From: Aphodosoma sp045658305
GTDB lineage: Bacteria; Bacteroidota; Bacteroidia; Bacteroidales; Paludibacteraceae
Assembly: GCA_045658305.1 (NCBI GenBank)
Contig: JAZOUT010000059.1
Coordinates: forward strand, 1 to 64,000
DNA length: 64,000 nucleotides
Reading direction: 5' to 3'
How positions within the stretch are numbered: the stretch's first letter is position 1; every line of letters starts with the position of its first letter. The translations under genes and the position numbers were made by a program. Below, piece after piece: positions 51,831-61,379 of the stretch. The notes beneath the pieces are model-generated. The model saw nothing but the letters and a program-made list of their open reading frames with translations, was not told where the DNA came from and made no database searches.

Positions 51831-52574
51831 TTACACAAGTTGCTCGCTCGTTTTACCGAAACGACGTTCACGTTTTTGATAATCAACAATAGCCTCATAC
51901 AAACTCTCTTCTCTAAAATCAGGCCACAAAGTATCAGTAAAATACAACTCCGTATAAGCCATTTGCCACAACAAATAATTCGACAATCGCAACTCCCCAC
52001 TCGTACGAATCAACAACTCTGGGTCAGGAATACCCGCAGTAGTCAAATTATCCGAAACCACCTGATCATTAATACTTTCAACATCCAACTCCCCATTTTT
52101 CACCTTCTCCGCAATCTTACGCACCGCATCCGTAATCTCCCAACGCGAAGAATAACTCAACGCCAACACAAGCGTCATACCACTATTCGAAGCCGTATCA
52201 GCAATACACTCCTCAAGCTTACACAAAGCCCTTTCCGGCAACAAAGAATTATCCCCAATCGTCGTAAAACGAATATTATTCTTATGAAAAGTAGGCGTCT
52301 CCTTAACAATATTTTCCACCAAAAGCTCCATCAAACCATCAACCTCCGCCTTTGGCCTATTCCAATTCTCAGTAGAAAAAGTATAGAGCGTCAAATACCT
52401 AACGCCCAACTGAACAGAAGCAGTAATAACCGCACGCACAGACTCAACGCCATTATAATGACCAAACAAACGCTCCTTACCATGCAATTTTGCCCAACGA
52501 CCATTGCCATCCATAATCACCGCAATATGTTGCGGAACACGCGTCATATCTATTTTATCCTTCAATGTTATCAT
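51831..52574 (-). CDS. uppS: Di-trans,poly-cis-undecaprenyl-diphosphate synthase
   Basis: UppS makes undecaprenyl diphosphate, the lipid carrier for peptidoglycan and O-antigen. The catalytic signature is IMDGNGRWAKLHGKERLFGH; RSSGELRLSNYLLWQ-type ending LLIRTSGELRLSNYLLWQ and YTELYFTDTLWPDF are also present. Length 247 is typical. The start overlaps the upstream gene's stop by 4 nt. Confidence 0.97.
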   Translation of the reverse strand: MITLKDKIDMTRVPQHIAVIMDGNGRWAKLHGKERLFGHYNGVESVRAVITASVQLGVRYLTLYTFSTENWNRPKAEVDGLMELLVENIVKETPTFHKNNIRFTTIGDNSLLPERALCKLEECIADTASNSGMTLVLALSYSSRWEITDAVRKIAEKVKNGELDVESINDQVVSDNLTTAGIPDPELLIRTSGELRLSNYLLWQMAYTELYFTDTLWPDFREESLYEAIVDYQKRERRFGKTSEQLV

Positions 52575-53230
52575 CTTCTTTTATGTTTTCCAACCCCACT
52601 ACGACATGGAGCACATATCTTATAAAAATTCACTGACAAATAAACCTGTGCCGTAGAATACCAATCCTGATTATTCCAAAACTTCCCATACACCCCATTC
52701 AAATTAGGCGTATTATCCACCCTATCAGAAAAAGCCTTAGCCACAGTCCAATAAAAACCAGCATTAGTCCTATTACTCAACTTAAACTTCATCCCCACCC
52801 CCATAGGCAACGTAATCGTAAATTTAGGCTTACCACCCAAATCAAACAACACAACACCAAGCCCCCCAACCAAACATGGCGAAAACCACGAATAATCCGC
52901 CTCCCACCTCTTCACACCATAATTAAAAAAGTTAAATTCACCTAACGCCTGCAACCCAACATAACCCGAATTCAACCCCTTATCATACCCCAACAAACCA
53001 CCATCAAGCTGCAAACGACCCTCCCAACGACCATTAAACTTATATTTTGCATACAATCCACCCAAAGGTTGAGTATATCGAAACAAAAAATCATTCGTAT
53101 CACCCAACACAAAACCACATCCTCCAGTAAGACCAACCTCACCATAGAACGTATCCTGAGCCTTCACGCTATTCGCTGTAACACAAAGTATTACAAATAA
53201 TAAAAACACCTTTTTCAACTTAATTTGCAT
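52571..53230 (-). CDS. Outer-membrane beta-barrel protein (DUF6089-like)
   Basis: A signal peptide (VFLLFVILCVTANSVKAQ) is followed by alternating strands typical of an eight-stranded barrel (YGEVGLTGGCGFVLG, GLYAKYKFNGRWEGRLQLDG). Homologues sit directly before uppS-bamA in many Bacteroidales and are annotated DUF6089, from memory. A role in envelope assembly is inferred only from that placement. A minus-strand TATCTTTG (53290-53283) lies 53 bp upstream and probably drives the whole uppS-bamA-ompH-murI cluster. Confidence 0.8.
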   Translation of the reverse strand: MQIKLKKVFLLFVILCVTANSVKAQDTFYGEVGLTGGCGFVLGDTNDFLFRYTQPLGGLYAKYKFNGRWEGRLQLDGGLLGYDKGLNSGYVGLQALGEFNFFNYGVKRWEADYSWFSPCLVGGLGVVLFDLGGKPKFTITLPMGVGMKFKLSNRTNAGFYWTVAKAFSDRVDNTPNLNGVYGKFWNNQDWYSTAQVYLSVNFYKICAPCRSGVGKHKRR

Positions 53231-53432
53231 CTAAAAAATCACTACTATTAGAATAAACGCAAAAACTCCGTCAAAATTGCCACAAAGATACAAAAATTAT
53301 CTCATATCTCACACATTTTTAACCCCACAAACACACTTTTTTAACAAAAAACAACATTGAAACAATTTTTTTTGTAAATTTGCACCCAAATAACACACAA
53401 ACCAAACCCTAACCTCTCCAATACTACAACAT

Positions 53433-53498
53433 ACCATAAACATACTATAAATATAGGATAAATATACTATAAATATACAATAAACATACCATAAAGCA
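53433..53498 (+). repeat. 11-bp iteron array, copy 4 (six units)
   Basis: Units: ACCATAAACAT, ACTATAAATAT, AGGATAAATAT, ACTATAAATAT, ACAATAAACAT and ACCATAAAGCA. It lies between divergent promoters: 31 bp upstream of the ABC-transporter start and about 140 bp upstream of the minus-strand -7 box at 53290. A TAAATTTG at 53375-53382 would place it inside the ABC leader. Confidence 0.85.
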
Positions 53499-53528
53499 AC
53501 CCACATACAAACCAACAAATACAATCAA

Positions 53529-54437
53529 ATGAACATACTCGAAGTCAAAAACGTATACAAACAATACGCTAACCACCTTGCTCTCAACAACGTAAGCATC
53601 AACGTACCACGAGGCACCATATTCGGACTACTCGGACCTAACGGCGCAGGCAAAACAACCCTAATCCGCATAATCAACTCAATCACCGCACCCGACAAAG
53701 GCGAAATCCTCCTAAACGGCAAACCACTAACACTCAAAGACACCACCAACATAGGCTACCTCCCCGAAGAGCGCGGACTATACAAAAAAATGAAAGTCGG
53801 CGAACAAGCCCTCTACCTCTCTCAACTAAAAGGACTATCCAAAACAGAAGCACTCAAACGACTAAAATACTGGTTCGAAAAATTCGAAATCGAAACATGG
53901 TGGAACAAAAAAGTAGAAGAACTATCAAAAGGAATGGCACAAAAAGTCCAATTCATCACAACCGTACTCCATGAGCCAGAACTACTTATATTCGACGAAC
54001 CATTCAGCGGATTCGACCCCATAAACGCCGAACTACTCAAAAAAGAAATCCTCGAACTAAAACAAAAAGGAGCAACCGTAATCTTCTCAACCCACAACAT
54101 GGACTCCGTCGAACGCCTCTGCGAAAACATCGCACTCATCAACAAATCACAAGTAGTCCTCTCAGGCAACATCAACAACATACGCAAACAATTCAGCACC
54201 AACAAATACACCGCCACCCTCAAAAACTGCAACAAACTTACCCCAAACGACTTCAACACAGCCAACTTACTTAATTTCAAAGAAGAAAACGACCTCACCC
54301 ATGCCGAATTCACCCTCAAAGACAACAACACAGCAAACAACATACTAAACGAACTAATCCACAAAGGCACAATACTCCGCTTCGAAGAACAACTCCCCTC
54401 AATGAACGACATATTCCTCCAAACCGTCACCAAATAA
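53529..54437 (+). CDS. ABC transporter ATP-binding protein (NatA-like), without an adjacent permease
   Basis: A complete nucleotide-binding domain is visible: Walker A GPNGAGKTT near residues 37-45, Q-loop GYLPEERGLYKKM, signature LSKGMAQKVQF, Walker B LLIFDEPFSGFDP, and H-loop STHNM. The C-terminal DUF4162 extension (about 220-302) is typical of NatA/GldA-type exporters. These usually precede a permease gene, but here a terminator follows and the next gene is on the other strand. It must pair with a membrane subunit encoded elsewhere, or have lost it. Codon use is Asn/Lys-rich with many CTC/AAC codons. Confidence 0.93.
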   Translation: MNILEVKNVYKQYANHLALNNVSINVPRGTIFGLLGPNGAGKTTLIRIINSITAPDKGEILLNGKPLTLKDTTNIGYLPEERGLYKKMKVGEQALYLSQLKGLSKTEALKRLKYWFEKFEIETWWNKKVEELSKGMAQKVQFITTVLHEPELLIFDEPFSGFDPINAELLKKEILELKQKGATVIFSTHNMDSVERLCENIALINKSQVVLSGNINNIRKQFSTNKYTATLKNCNKLTPNDFNTANLLNFKEENDLTHAEFTLKDNNTANNILNELIHKGTILRFEEQLPSMNDIFLQTVTK

Positions 54438-54496
54438 ACACCAAAAACAAACAAACCACCTCACAATATAGCAACCACCTAAATTAGCCATATAAA

Positions 54497-54538
54497 CAAA
54501 AAATAGCAACCCAAAAACATGGATTGCTATTTTTTTAT
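54497..54538. terminator. Terminator between converging genes
   Basis: AAAATAGCAACCC pairs with GGATTGCTATTTT around an 8-nt loop, with T- and A-runs on the two sides. Confidence 0.82.
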
Positions 54539-54551
54539 TTTTCAAACAAAA

Positions 54552-55310
54552 CTACTCCTCAAACGAAAGCGAAAGCGTTGCCGCCTGAGCCCTCTCTATA
54601 TCCTCATCAGTCTTAGGCGTAAGATGATTCTCTCCCTTCCTATAATAATAAATCACCCCACACTTAGTGCAAGCCTGATAACGGGCATACGGCAACAAGT
54701 CCACATATGCCGCCTCCACTGCATCCCAAATCTGAAGTATAAGTTCATCAACCTGATCGCGCATCTCCGCTACACGTTGCTGAGTACGATTAGTCGATTG
54801 TTGATGCGTTTTTTGATTCATACGATGCTCACAAAATATATCATAATGCACTCGTACCTTTGCAATTGTAGGATATGCCAAAGGTGCACCACCCTGCGCA
54901 ACACGCTCTTGCTCACCATCAATAATCTTACGACCCCAAACCACAAGAGCAGCATCAGTGGTCAAATCAGGCACAGTATAATCATCAGGATCAAGACCAT
55001 AAAGCACCTTAATCTCTTTTTTAAATTCACCACGCAACACAGCAAAATTTAACACCTGTATGAAATGAGAAACATACATACGTGCATTCTTCAACATATT
55101 CTGATACTTCTTACTTTCAGTTACCTGAGTTTCAAAAGTCATATTATATTGACTTACCAACGTTTCAAACACCGGCAAATAAGCCTTTGCCTGTGTCAAC
55201 AAACGAAAAGGCACCGGTATCTCATTCATCGGCATCTTCTCCATAGCAATCGCCTTTTTCAATGACTTAAGACGTGCTTGATCTGTTTTCGGTAATCTTC
55301 TATATGGCAT
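54552..55310 (-). CDS. Conserved Bacteroidota protein of unknown function (252 aa)
   Basis: The protein is largely helical and cytoplasmic. MPYRRLPKTDQARLKSLK opens it, and two long amphipathic helices near 60-105 include MYVSHFIQVLNFAVLRGE. DDYTVPDLTTDAALVVWGRK is a central loop. A CTKCGVIYYYRKG segment near 215 looks like half of a zinc ribbon. I have an impression of similar proteins in many Bacteroidales, but no family name. Its stop abuts the terminator shared with the ABC gene. Confidence 0.65.
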   Translation of the reverse strand: MPYRRLPKTDQARLKSLKKAIAMEKMPMNEIPVPFRLLTQAKAYLPVFETLVSQYNMTFETQVTESKKYQNMLKNARMYVSHFIQVLNFAVLRGEFKKEIKVLYGLDPDDYTVPDLTTDAALVVWGRKIIDGEQERVAQGGAPLAYPTIAKVRVHYDIFCEHRMNQKTHQQSTNRTQQRVAEMRDQVDELILQIWDAVEAAYVDLLPYARYQACTKCGVIYYYRKGENHLTPKTDEDIERAQAATLSLSFEE

Positions 55311-55349
55311 CTTATTTAATTGAAAGTTTAAAAAAATACTAACTAATCA

Positions 55350-56312
55350 TTAATCTATACGACCCATAAGTTTTTTAGCAAACTCTACAAATGGAACTTT
55401 TTCTTCATCTGTTTTATTGACATTTGCAAGTGCAGTCATTGCTTTAGCATAATATTCCTCCATTGCCTCAGCACAAACCGCAGGCATATCCATTTGTGTA
55501 TAAATATCAATTATTGTTGCTATCTTCTCTTCTTCTGCAATATCTGTATTCTTCAATAATTGCGAAATAGTTTGACGCTGGGAAACACCACATTTCTTAA
55601 GAGTTTGAATAAGCAAGAACGTACGTTTTCCACAAAGAATATCACCACCAATTCTCTTACCAAAAGTCTTTTCATCACCATAACAATCCAAATAATCATC
55701 ACGCAATTGGAACGCTATACCGATTGCGATACCAAAATCATAAAGATTTTGAGCATCCTCTTCTGATGCACCACCAAGAATTGCCCCCAACTTCAAACAT
55801 CCCGCCAAGAGTACTGCTGTTTTGAGACGAATCATTTCGTAATACTCTTCAATTGTAACATCCTCACGTTTTTCAAAATCTGTATCATATTGCTGCCCTT
55901 CACATACCTCTAATGCTGTTTTTGAAAACAACGTCAACACTGCCAACAATTTATCAGCAGGCACCTCTTCAAGATATTGATAAGCCTTAATAAGCATTGC
56001 ATCTCCCGAAAGAATCGCAGTATTATCATCCCATTTAGCTTTAATTGTAGGACGACCACGACGCACATCAGCATTGTCCATCACATCATCATGAAGCAAT
56101 GTAAAGTTATGGAAAATCTCCATAGCTACTGCTGGTTTAATACACTTTTCAATATCACCACCAAACATCTGAGCAGCCATCAATACAAGTGTCGGACGAA
56201 TGCGCTTACCACCCGATTGCAATGCATAATCAATTGGCTCATAAAGATTTTTAGGTTCTTGATTCCAATCTATTTGTTCAAAATAGGTTTTAACGTAATT
56301 TTTTATATCCAT
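55350..56312 (-). CDS. Polyprenyl diphosphate synthase
   Basis: This trans-isoprenyl chain-elongation enzyme has both Asp-rich motifs: LLHDDVMDNADVRRGRPT near residue 77 and LRDDYLDCYGD near 203. GGKRIRPTLVL near 34 is the substrate-binding loop. Two bulky residues before the first motif (F-T-L-L) favour short or medium products (farnesyl/geranylgeranyl to octaprenyl range). It lies downstream of ddl and rluD in a minus-strand run. Length 320 aa. Confidence 0.92.
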   Translation of the reverse strand: MDIKNYVKTYFEQIDWNQEPKNLYEPIDYALQSGGKRIRPTLVLMAAQMFGGDIEKCIKPAVAMEIFHNFTLLHDDVMDNADVRRGRPTIKAKWDDNTAILSGDAMLIKAYQYLEEVPADKLLAVLTLFSKTALEVCEGQQYDTDFEKREDVTIEEYYEMIRLKTAVLLAGCLKLGAILGGASEEDAQNLYDFGIAIGIAFQLRDDYLDCYGDEKTFGKRIGGDILCGKRTFLLIQTLKKCGVSQRQTISQLLKNTDIAEEEKIATIIDIYTQMDMPAVCAEAMEEYYAKAMTALANVNKTDEEKVPFVEFAKKLMGRID

Positions 56313-56385
56313 AGTTTAAAAGTTAAAATATGAAAGTTGAATCCAAATGGAGTTTTCAAATTTCAAATCTCAAATTTCAAATTAA

Positions 56386-57360
56386 TTAAAATTCATTTTC
56401 TATAATTTCTGTCATTACATCAGCTATATCAAGTCCAGCCGCACGCACCTGTTGCGGAATAAAACTTGTAGCAGTCATACCAGGAGTAGTATTTACTTCC
56501 AAAAGATTGATATTTTCATCTGCATCAATAATATAATCCACACGTATAATACCTTTTGCATTCAAAATACGATATATTTTCGCTGTAGTTTGTTGCACTT
56601 GTTCGGTGATTTCAGCACTAACACGAGCTGGAGTAATTTCATCTACCTGACCATTATATTTTGCATCATAGTCAAAAAATTCATTGTCAGTAACCACCTC
56701 AGTTATAGGAAATATACGTGTGACTTTCTTTGTTCTATACATTCCACTTGTCACCTCTGTTCCTTGCATATAAGCTTCAATCATCACCTCCTCACCTTCG
56801 CTAAATGCTTTTGCAATAGCATCTTGAATTTGATCCTGTGCTTTCACTTTTGTAACACCAAAACTACTACCACCTACGCTTGGTTTAATAAAACAAGGCA
56901 AACCAATCTCTTGCATAACTTGTTCGTCTGTCACACTTTCTCCCGCACGCAACACTATGCTATTTGCCACACGAATACCAAACGAACGAAGATAGTTATT
57001 ACAAGCATACTTATCGAATGTGAGAGCTGCTTGCAACACATCACAACACGAAAATGGGATATTCAACAAACGGAAATAACCTTGAAGGATACCATTTTCG
57101 CCTGGTGTACCATGAATTGTAATATATGCAAAATCAAATTTAACTTTTTCTCCTTGATAAGTAAACGAAAAATCGTTTTTATCAATTGGCAATTTTTCTC
57201 CCGATGGAAGCTCTACATGCCAATCCTGACCAATGATAACTACGATATATTTTTCATACTTCCAGCTTGGTATAAAACTATCCAAACCCGCAGCACTGCG
57301 CATCGAAACTTGCCATTCGCTTGAGTCTCCGCCTGCAACTATCGCTATTTTTCTTTTCAT
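56386..57360 (-). CDS. ddl: D-alanine--D-alanine ligase
   Basis: Ddl makes the D-Ala-D-Ala dipeptide for peptidoglycan. ATP-grasp features are present: FDFAYITIHGTPGENGILQG near residue 77, LPCFIKPSVGGSSFGVTKV near 150, VDYIIDADENINLLEVNTTPGM near 275. Length 324. TTGAAAGT-type repeats fill the short gap to the polyprenyl synthase gene. Confidence 0.95.
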   Translation of the reverse strand: MKRKIAIVAGGDSSEWQVSMRSAAGLDSFIPSWKYEKYIVVIIGQDWHVELPSGEKLPIDKNDFSFTYQGEKVKFDFAYITIHGTPGENGILQGYFRLLNIPFSCCDVLQAALTFDKYACNNYLRSFGIRVANSIVLRAGESVTDEQVMQEIGLPCFIKPSVGGSSFGVTKVKAQDQIQDAIAKAFSEGEEVMIEAYMQGTEVTSGMYRTKKVTRIFPITEVVTDNEFFDYDAKYNGQVDEITPARVSAEITEQVQQTTAKIYRILNAKGIIRVDYIIDADENINLLEVNTTPGMTATSFIPQQVRAAGLDIADVMTEIIENEF

Positions 57361-57439
57361 TATTTATTATTTTCTGTATTATTCTTACTTATGGTTATCC
57401 TTCGTATATATTTCGCATATCCTTCGTAAAAAATAGGGT

Positions 57440-58507
57440 TTAGTCCACTATATTTGAAGGATTATATTTTCGCCATTTTTCTAATAATGCTGTTATATCG
57501 GCTGGCAATTCACTATCAAACTGCATCCACTCGCCTGTTGTTGGATGCTTAAACCCAAGTGTTTTAGCATGCAATGCTTGACGTGGACACACATCAAAAC
57601 AATTACGCACAAATTGTTTATATTTAGCCGTAGGCACACCTTTCAAAGGCTCATTGCCACCATACCTATCATCGTTAAACAATGTATGCCCTATGTGTTT
57701 CATATGTACACGAATTTGATGCGTACGACCTGTTTCAAGTTTACACTCAACTAACGTGCAATACGCAAATCGTTCAATTACTTTATAATGAGTCACAGCA
57801 TGCTTTGCCAATGGATTTTCGTTCTCATCAAACACGGTGAACAACATACGATCACGTGGGTCGCGAGCCAATGCTCCTACAATTGTACCTTGATCTTCTT
57901 TTACTGTACCCCAAACAAGTGCATTATATGTCCTCTCTGTAGTCTTATTAAAAAATTGCAATGCCAAATTAGCTTTTGCATCTTCATTTTTTGCAACTAA
58001 CAACAACCCAGATGTATCTTTATCGATACGATGCACCAATCCAATATGCGGATTATTTGCATCAAACTTTGGATCGTGACGCATATGCCATGCTACTGCA
58101 TTCAAAAGTGTACCATCGAAATTACCAAACCCTGGATGCACTACCAAATTTGGCTGTTTATTAACCAATATTATATCATCATCTTCATAAACAACTTCAA
58201 TCGGAATATCCTGAGGCTCAATAGTTACTGCACTACGTGGATAATCTAGTACAATTGAAATTACATCAAAAGGTTTTACTTTATAATTACTTTTTACGGG
58301 TTTATCATTCACCAAAATACGCTCTGCATCAGCAGCCTCTTGAATACGATTGCGCGACACATTACCCATACAATTTACAAGGTATTTATCTATGCGCATC
58401 ATAGTTTGCCCCTTGTCAACCGTAAAACGATAATGTTCATAGCGCTCACGTGGCTGCTCCAACATCAAATCATCATCTTCTTCGTATATATTATTCGTAT
58501 TTTCCAT
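57440..58507 (-). CDS. rluD: 23S rRNA pseudouridine synthase, RluD family
   Basis: An N-terminal S4 RNA-binding domain (RIDKYLVNCMGNVSRNRIQEA) precedes the catalytic domain with the nucleophilic Asp in LVHRIDKDTSGLLLVAKN. ECKLETGRTHQIRVHMKHIG is the second family motif. RluD modifies helix 69 of 23S rRNA. The start lies 5 nt after the stop of the PASTA gene, so both are one operon. Confidence 0.93.
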   Translation of the reverse strand: MENTNNIYEEDDDLMLEQPRERYEHYRFTVDKGQTMMRIDKYLVNCMGNVSRNRIQEAADAERILVNDKPVKSNYKVKPFDVISIVLDYPRSAVTIEPQDIPIEVVYEDDDIILVNKQPNLVVHPGFGNFDGTLLNAVAWHMRHDPKFDANNPHIGLVHRIDKDTSGLLLVAKNEDAKANLALQFFNKTTERTYNALVWGTVKEDQGTIVGALARDPRDRMLFTVFDENENPLAKHAVTHYKVIERFAYCTLVECKLETGRTHQIRVHMKHIGHTLFNDDRYGGNEPLKGVPTAKYKQFVRNCFDVCPRQALHAKTLGFKHPTTGEWMQFDSELPADITALLEKWRKYNPSNIVD

Positions 58508-58512
58508 AAAAA

Positions 58513-59307
58513 TTAAAAAAATATTTCATCCATCTCTTGTGGCTCTTTCGATAATTTCAACTCAACTGCCTTTCCTCCATACACCGACAATCCTGCATCT
58601 GGAGTTTGTTGAAACACTCTAAAATTCAAACTATCAATACTATCAACTGGCATTTCATCAAAATAAGCAGCACCAAATCCCAATCTATACTCTTTAATAG
58701 TTTTTTTCGCTTCAGGCAATGTCATGCCAAAAAAACTTGGCACAACCACCTCTATAGACATATCATTTTGTCCTACAACTAATATAATTTGACTGCCATC
58801 TGGCACTCTTGCCCCTGCTGACAACGTACTATCTCCCCACATAACCGCCAACACCTCATCATTAAACTCGTATGGTTCATAACGCACCGAATCAACATTA
58901 AATCCCAATGTCTTTAAATTCGATTGCACCTTACGACGACTTTCACCTACGAGATTTGGCACCATCACCATTTTACGTTGTTTACTATTCACTGTAATAT
59001 AAACCTTACGATTCTTTTTTACCTTAGTGCCTGGAGCAGGTGCTTGTTCTGCAATTTCTCCACCTCGCATTGAACGAATATAAACAGAATCGATAATTTC
59101 ATAATTTAAATTACTATCTTTAAGAAGCAATTCTGCTTCTTCTACATATAAGCCTGTCAAACTAGGCACTTCTACCGCTTCGCCATGACGAGTGTAAACA
59201 TCCAATCGCCAAAACACAACAAAGCAAATAACCGCAACTAAAACAATTGCAGCAAGTATATTAAACCAGAAAAAACGACTTTTCAAAAAATTCCAAATTG
59301 TTTTCAT
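58513..59307 (-). CDS. PASTA-domain membrane protein
   Basis: One N-terminal membrane helix (FFWFNILAAIVLVAVICFVVFW) is followed by three PASTA repeats in the periplasm. They start near residues 40 (VEVPSLTGLYVEEAELLLKD), 112 (VMVPNLVGESRRKVQSNLK) and 183 (VVVPSFFGMTLPEAKKTI). PASTA domains bind muropeptides or beta-lactams. No kinase or transpeptidase domain is attached, as is common for the Bacteroidota protein next to rluD and ddl. Start ATG 59307 gives 264 residues; the longer frame to 59358 adds non-conserved residues. Confidence 0.92.
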   Translation of the reverse strand: MKTIWNFLKSRFFWFNILAAIVLVAVICFVVFWRLDVYTRHGEAVEVPSLTGLYVEEAELLLKDSNLNYEIIDSVYIRSMRGGEIAEQAPAPGTKVKKNRKVYITVNSKQRKMVMVPNLVGESRRKVQSNLKTLGFNVDSVRYEPYEFNDEVLAVMWGDSTLSAGARVPDGSQIILVVGQNDMSIEVVVPSFFGMTLPEAKKTIKEYRLGFGAAYFDEMPVDSIDSLNFRVFQQTPDAGLSVYGGKAVELKLSKEPQEMDEIFF

Positions 59308-59429
59308 AATTCTTTCAAACACAAGATATGATACACAATATACAAGATTCAGACACAAGACTTTCTATATATCATTTTGCGCCTTCTATCTTAGATCTAT
59401 CAAAGTGCAAAGTTACAAATTTTTGAGCA

Positions 59430-59472
59430 ATAAAAAAAGTATAGACAAAATAAATTTGTCCATACTTTTCTT
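59430..59472 (-). terminator. Terminator of rpmH
   Basis: On the minus strand AAAAGTATGGACAAA pairs with TTTGTCTATACTTTT, with more T following. It lies about 30 bp after the rpmH stop. Confidence 0.82.
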
Positions 59473-59499
59473 ATTTTCTCAATGTAACCGACTTAACAA

Positions 59500-59658
59500 T
59501 TATGCTTTTTTGCAATATTCGTCAGATACAGTCAATTTTTTACGACCATGAGCACGACGTGCAGCCAATACACGACGACCATTTGCTGTAGCCATTCTTT
59601 CACGGAATCCGTGTTTGTTTCTTCTTTTACGGTTAGAAGGTTGGAATGTTCTTTTCAT
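59500..59658 (-). CDS. rpmH: 50S ribosomal protein L34
   Basis: ATG at 59658 opens a 52-codon frame beginning MKRTFQPSNRKRRNKHGFRE and including RMATANGRRVLAARRAHGRK, unmistakably L34. The C-terminal SDEYCKKA extends slightly beyond the minimal protein, as in other Bacteroidota. It has its own promoter and terminator. The usual neighbours (rnpA, dnaA) are absent, as often in this phylum. Confidence 0.97.
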   Translation of the reverse strand: MKRTFQPSNRKRRNKHGFRERMATANGRRVLAARRAHGRKKLTVSDEYCKKA

Positions 59659-59702
59659 TGCTTCAATATTTTAATTGTTTTACTTTCCACTAATTCGGGT
59701 TG

Positions 59703-59733
59703 CAAAGGTAGTCATTTTTTTCGATATAGCAAA
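59703..59733 (-). promoter_or_regulatory. Promoter of rpmH
   Basis: On the minus strand TTTG (59733-59730) and TACCTTTG (59710-59703) are 19 bp apart, 44 bp upstream of the L34 start. Confidence 0.75.
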
Positions 59734-59806
59734 CTATTTCTACTCTTTTTTGCAAAAAACTTTCGTTTACTCCTTAAATATAGGGCTTTTATCGTTTTTT
59801 TTTCGT

Positions 59807-59814
59807 ACCTTTGT
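59807..59814 (+). promoter_or_regulatory. -7 element of miaB
   Basis: TACCTTTG matches the -7 consensus and is followed about 118 bp later by the miaB start. No clear TTTG at -33. The 273-bp rpmH-miaB gap holds nothing else I can identify. Confidence 0.45.
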
Positions 59815-59931
59815 ACCCGATTTCTAATGCAATTTTGCGATTTTAGCAGCAAATATCACTATAACTACACCATATTTTATCTGCTTTTTTCGCAAAACTC
59901 TCATTTTTAACTGCAAAATCACTCAAATACA

Positions 59932-61251
59932 ATGGATAAAAAACTCTTCATCGAAACCTATGGCTGCCAAATGAACGTAGCCGATAGCGAAGTGGTTGCT
60001 GCTATCATGCAGTCAGATGGCTATATGCTCACCGACAAAATCACCGAGGCTGACGCCATTCTCGTCAACACTTGTTCTATACGCGACAATGCCGAACAAA
60101 AAGTGCTCGGTCGCTTGCAATATTTCCAATCTCTGCGCCGCAAAAACAAGAATCTCATCGTTGGCGTAATCGGTTGTATGGCAGAACGCGTACAAGATGA
60201 TCTCATCAACAACCACGGCGTCAATTTCGTGGCTGGTCCTGATGCTTATCTCGACCTACCTAACCTCGTCGGCGCTGCCGAACGTGGTGAAAAAGCTATC
60301 AATGTCGAACTCTCTACTACCGAAACCTATAAAGATGTCCTCCCTGCCCGCATCGGCAAGACCATCTCTGGTTTCGTAAGCATTATGCGCGGTTGCAACA
60401 ACTTCTGCTCTTATTGCATCGTGCCTTACACTCGCGGCCGTGAACGCAGTCGCGACCTCAACAGCATCATTCGCGAAGTCAAAGACCTCGACGCAAAAGG
60501 ATACAAAGAGGTAACTCTACTCGGACAAAATGTAAACTCTTATAAATATGTAGATGGCGACATTACTATCGGCTTCCCTGAACTCCTCGAACGTGTAGCC
60601 GAAGCAGTGCCTACTATGCGCATCCGCTTCACCACATCGCACCCTAAAGACATGAGCGATGCTACCCTCGAAGCCATCAGCCGCCACCCTAATCTCTGTC
60701 GATTCATCCATCTTCCTGTGCAAAGCGGTAGCAATGCCATCCTCAAAAGCATGAATCGCAAATACACTCGCGAGTGGTATCTCGACCGCATCGCTGCCAT
60801 CCGACGCATCCTTCCCGATGCAGCTATCGGCACTGACGTATTCTGTGGTTTCCATGGCGAAACACTCGAAGACCATGCCGAAACTCTCTCCCTCATGCGC
60901 GAATGTGCATTCGACCAAGCCTTCATGTTCAAATACTCAGAGCGTCCTGGCACATTTGCTTCTCGCCATTTGCCTGACAACATCGACGAAGAAGAAAAAG
61001 TACGTCGCCTAAACGAAATCATCGCTCTTCAAGTCGAACTCAGTCACGAATCCAACAAACGCGACATCGGCAAAACATTCGAGGTTCTCGTCGAAGGCTA
61101 CTCAAAACGCAGCCGCGAACAATTCTGTGGCCGTTCATCTCAAAACAAAATGATAGTATTCCCTAAATCAGGACACAAAATTGGCGACCTTGTCATGGTG
61201 CGCGTCACCGAAGTAACCGCCGCCACACTCATCGGCGAAGTAATCGAATAA
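59932..61251 (+). CDS. miaB: tRNA-2-methylthio-N6-dimethylallyladenosine synthase MiaB
   Basis: MiaB is a radical SAM methylthiotransferase that adds -SCH3 to i6A37 of tRNAs. The N-terminal cluster uses Cys12, Cys48 and Cys82 (YGCQMNVADSE; VNTCSIRDNAE; IGCMAERVQ). The radical SAM cluster uses Cys155, Cys159 and Cys162 (MRGCNNFCSYCIVPYTRGRE). The C-terminal TRAM domain begins near residue 375. Length 439 is standard. Confidence 0.97.
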   Translation: MDKKLFIETYGCQMNVADSEVVAAIMQSDGYMLTDKITEADAILVNTCSIRDNAEQKVLGRLQYFQSLRRKNKNLIVGVIGCMAERVQDDLINNHGVNFVAGPDAYLDLPNLVGAAERGEKAINVELSTTETYKDVLPARIGKTISGFVSIMRGCNNFCSYCIVPYTRGRERSRDLNSIIREVKDLDAKGYKEVTLLGQNVNSYKYVDGDITIGFPELLERVAEAVPTMRIRFTTSHPKDMSDATLEAISRHPNLCRFIHLPVQSGSNAILKSMNRKYTREWYLDRIAAIRRILPDAAIGTDVFCGFHGETLEDHAETLSLMRECAFDQAFMFKYSERPGTFASRHLPDNIDEEEKVRRLNEIIALQVELSHESNKRDIGKTFEVLVEGYSKRSREQFCGRSSQNKMIVFPKSGHKIGDLVMVRVTEVTAATLIGEVIE

Positions 61252-61266
61252 CCACAAACAAAACAT

Positions 61267-61313
61267 AAAAAAAAGAGGTAAAACCCATCCGGTTTTACCT
61301 CTTTTTTTTTTTA
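61267..61313 (+). terminator. Terminator of miaB
   Basis: AAAGAGGTAAAACC pairs with GGTTTTACCTCTTT and is followed by a long T-run. It begins about 16 bp after the stop. Confidence 0.92.
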
Positions 61314-61379
61314 CACCCTCACCACACCCCATCCCTATTCCCTATTCCTTATTCCCCACCCACTCCCTAACTACAACAT

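Noticed and set aside
50284..52625. Long plus-strand frames opposite bamA and uppS
   Set aside because: Ile/Thr/His/Arg-rich shadow frames produced by the codon bias of the real minus-strand genes.
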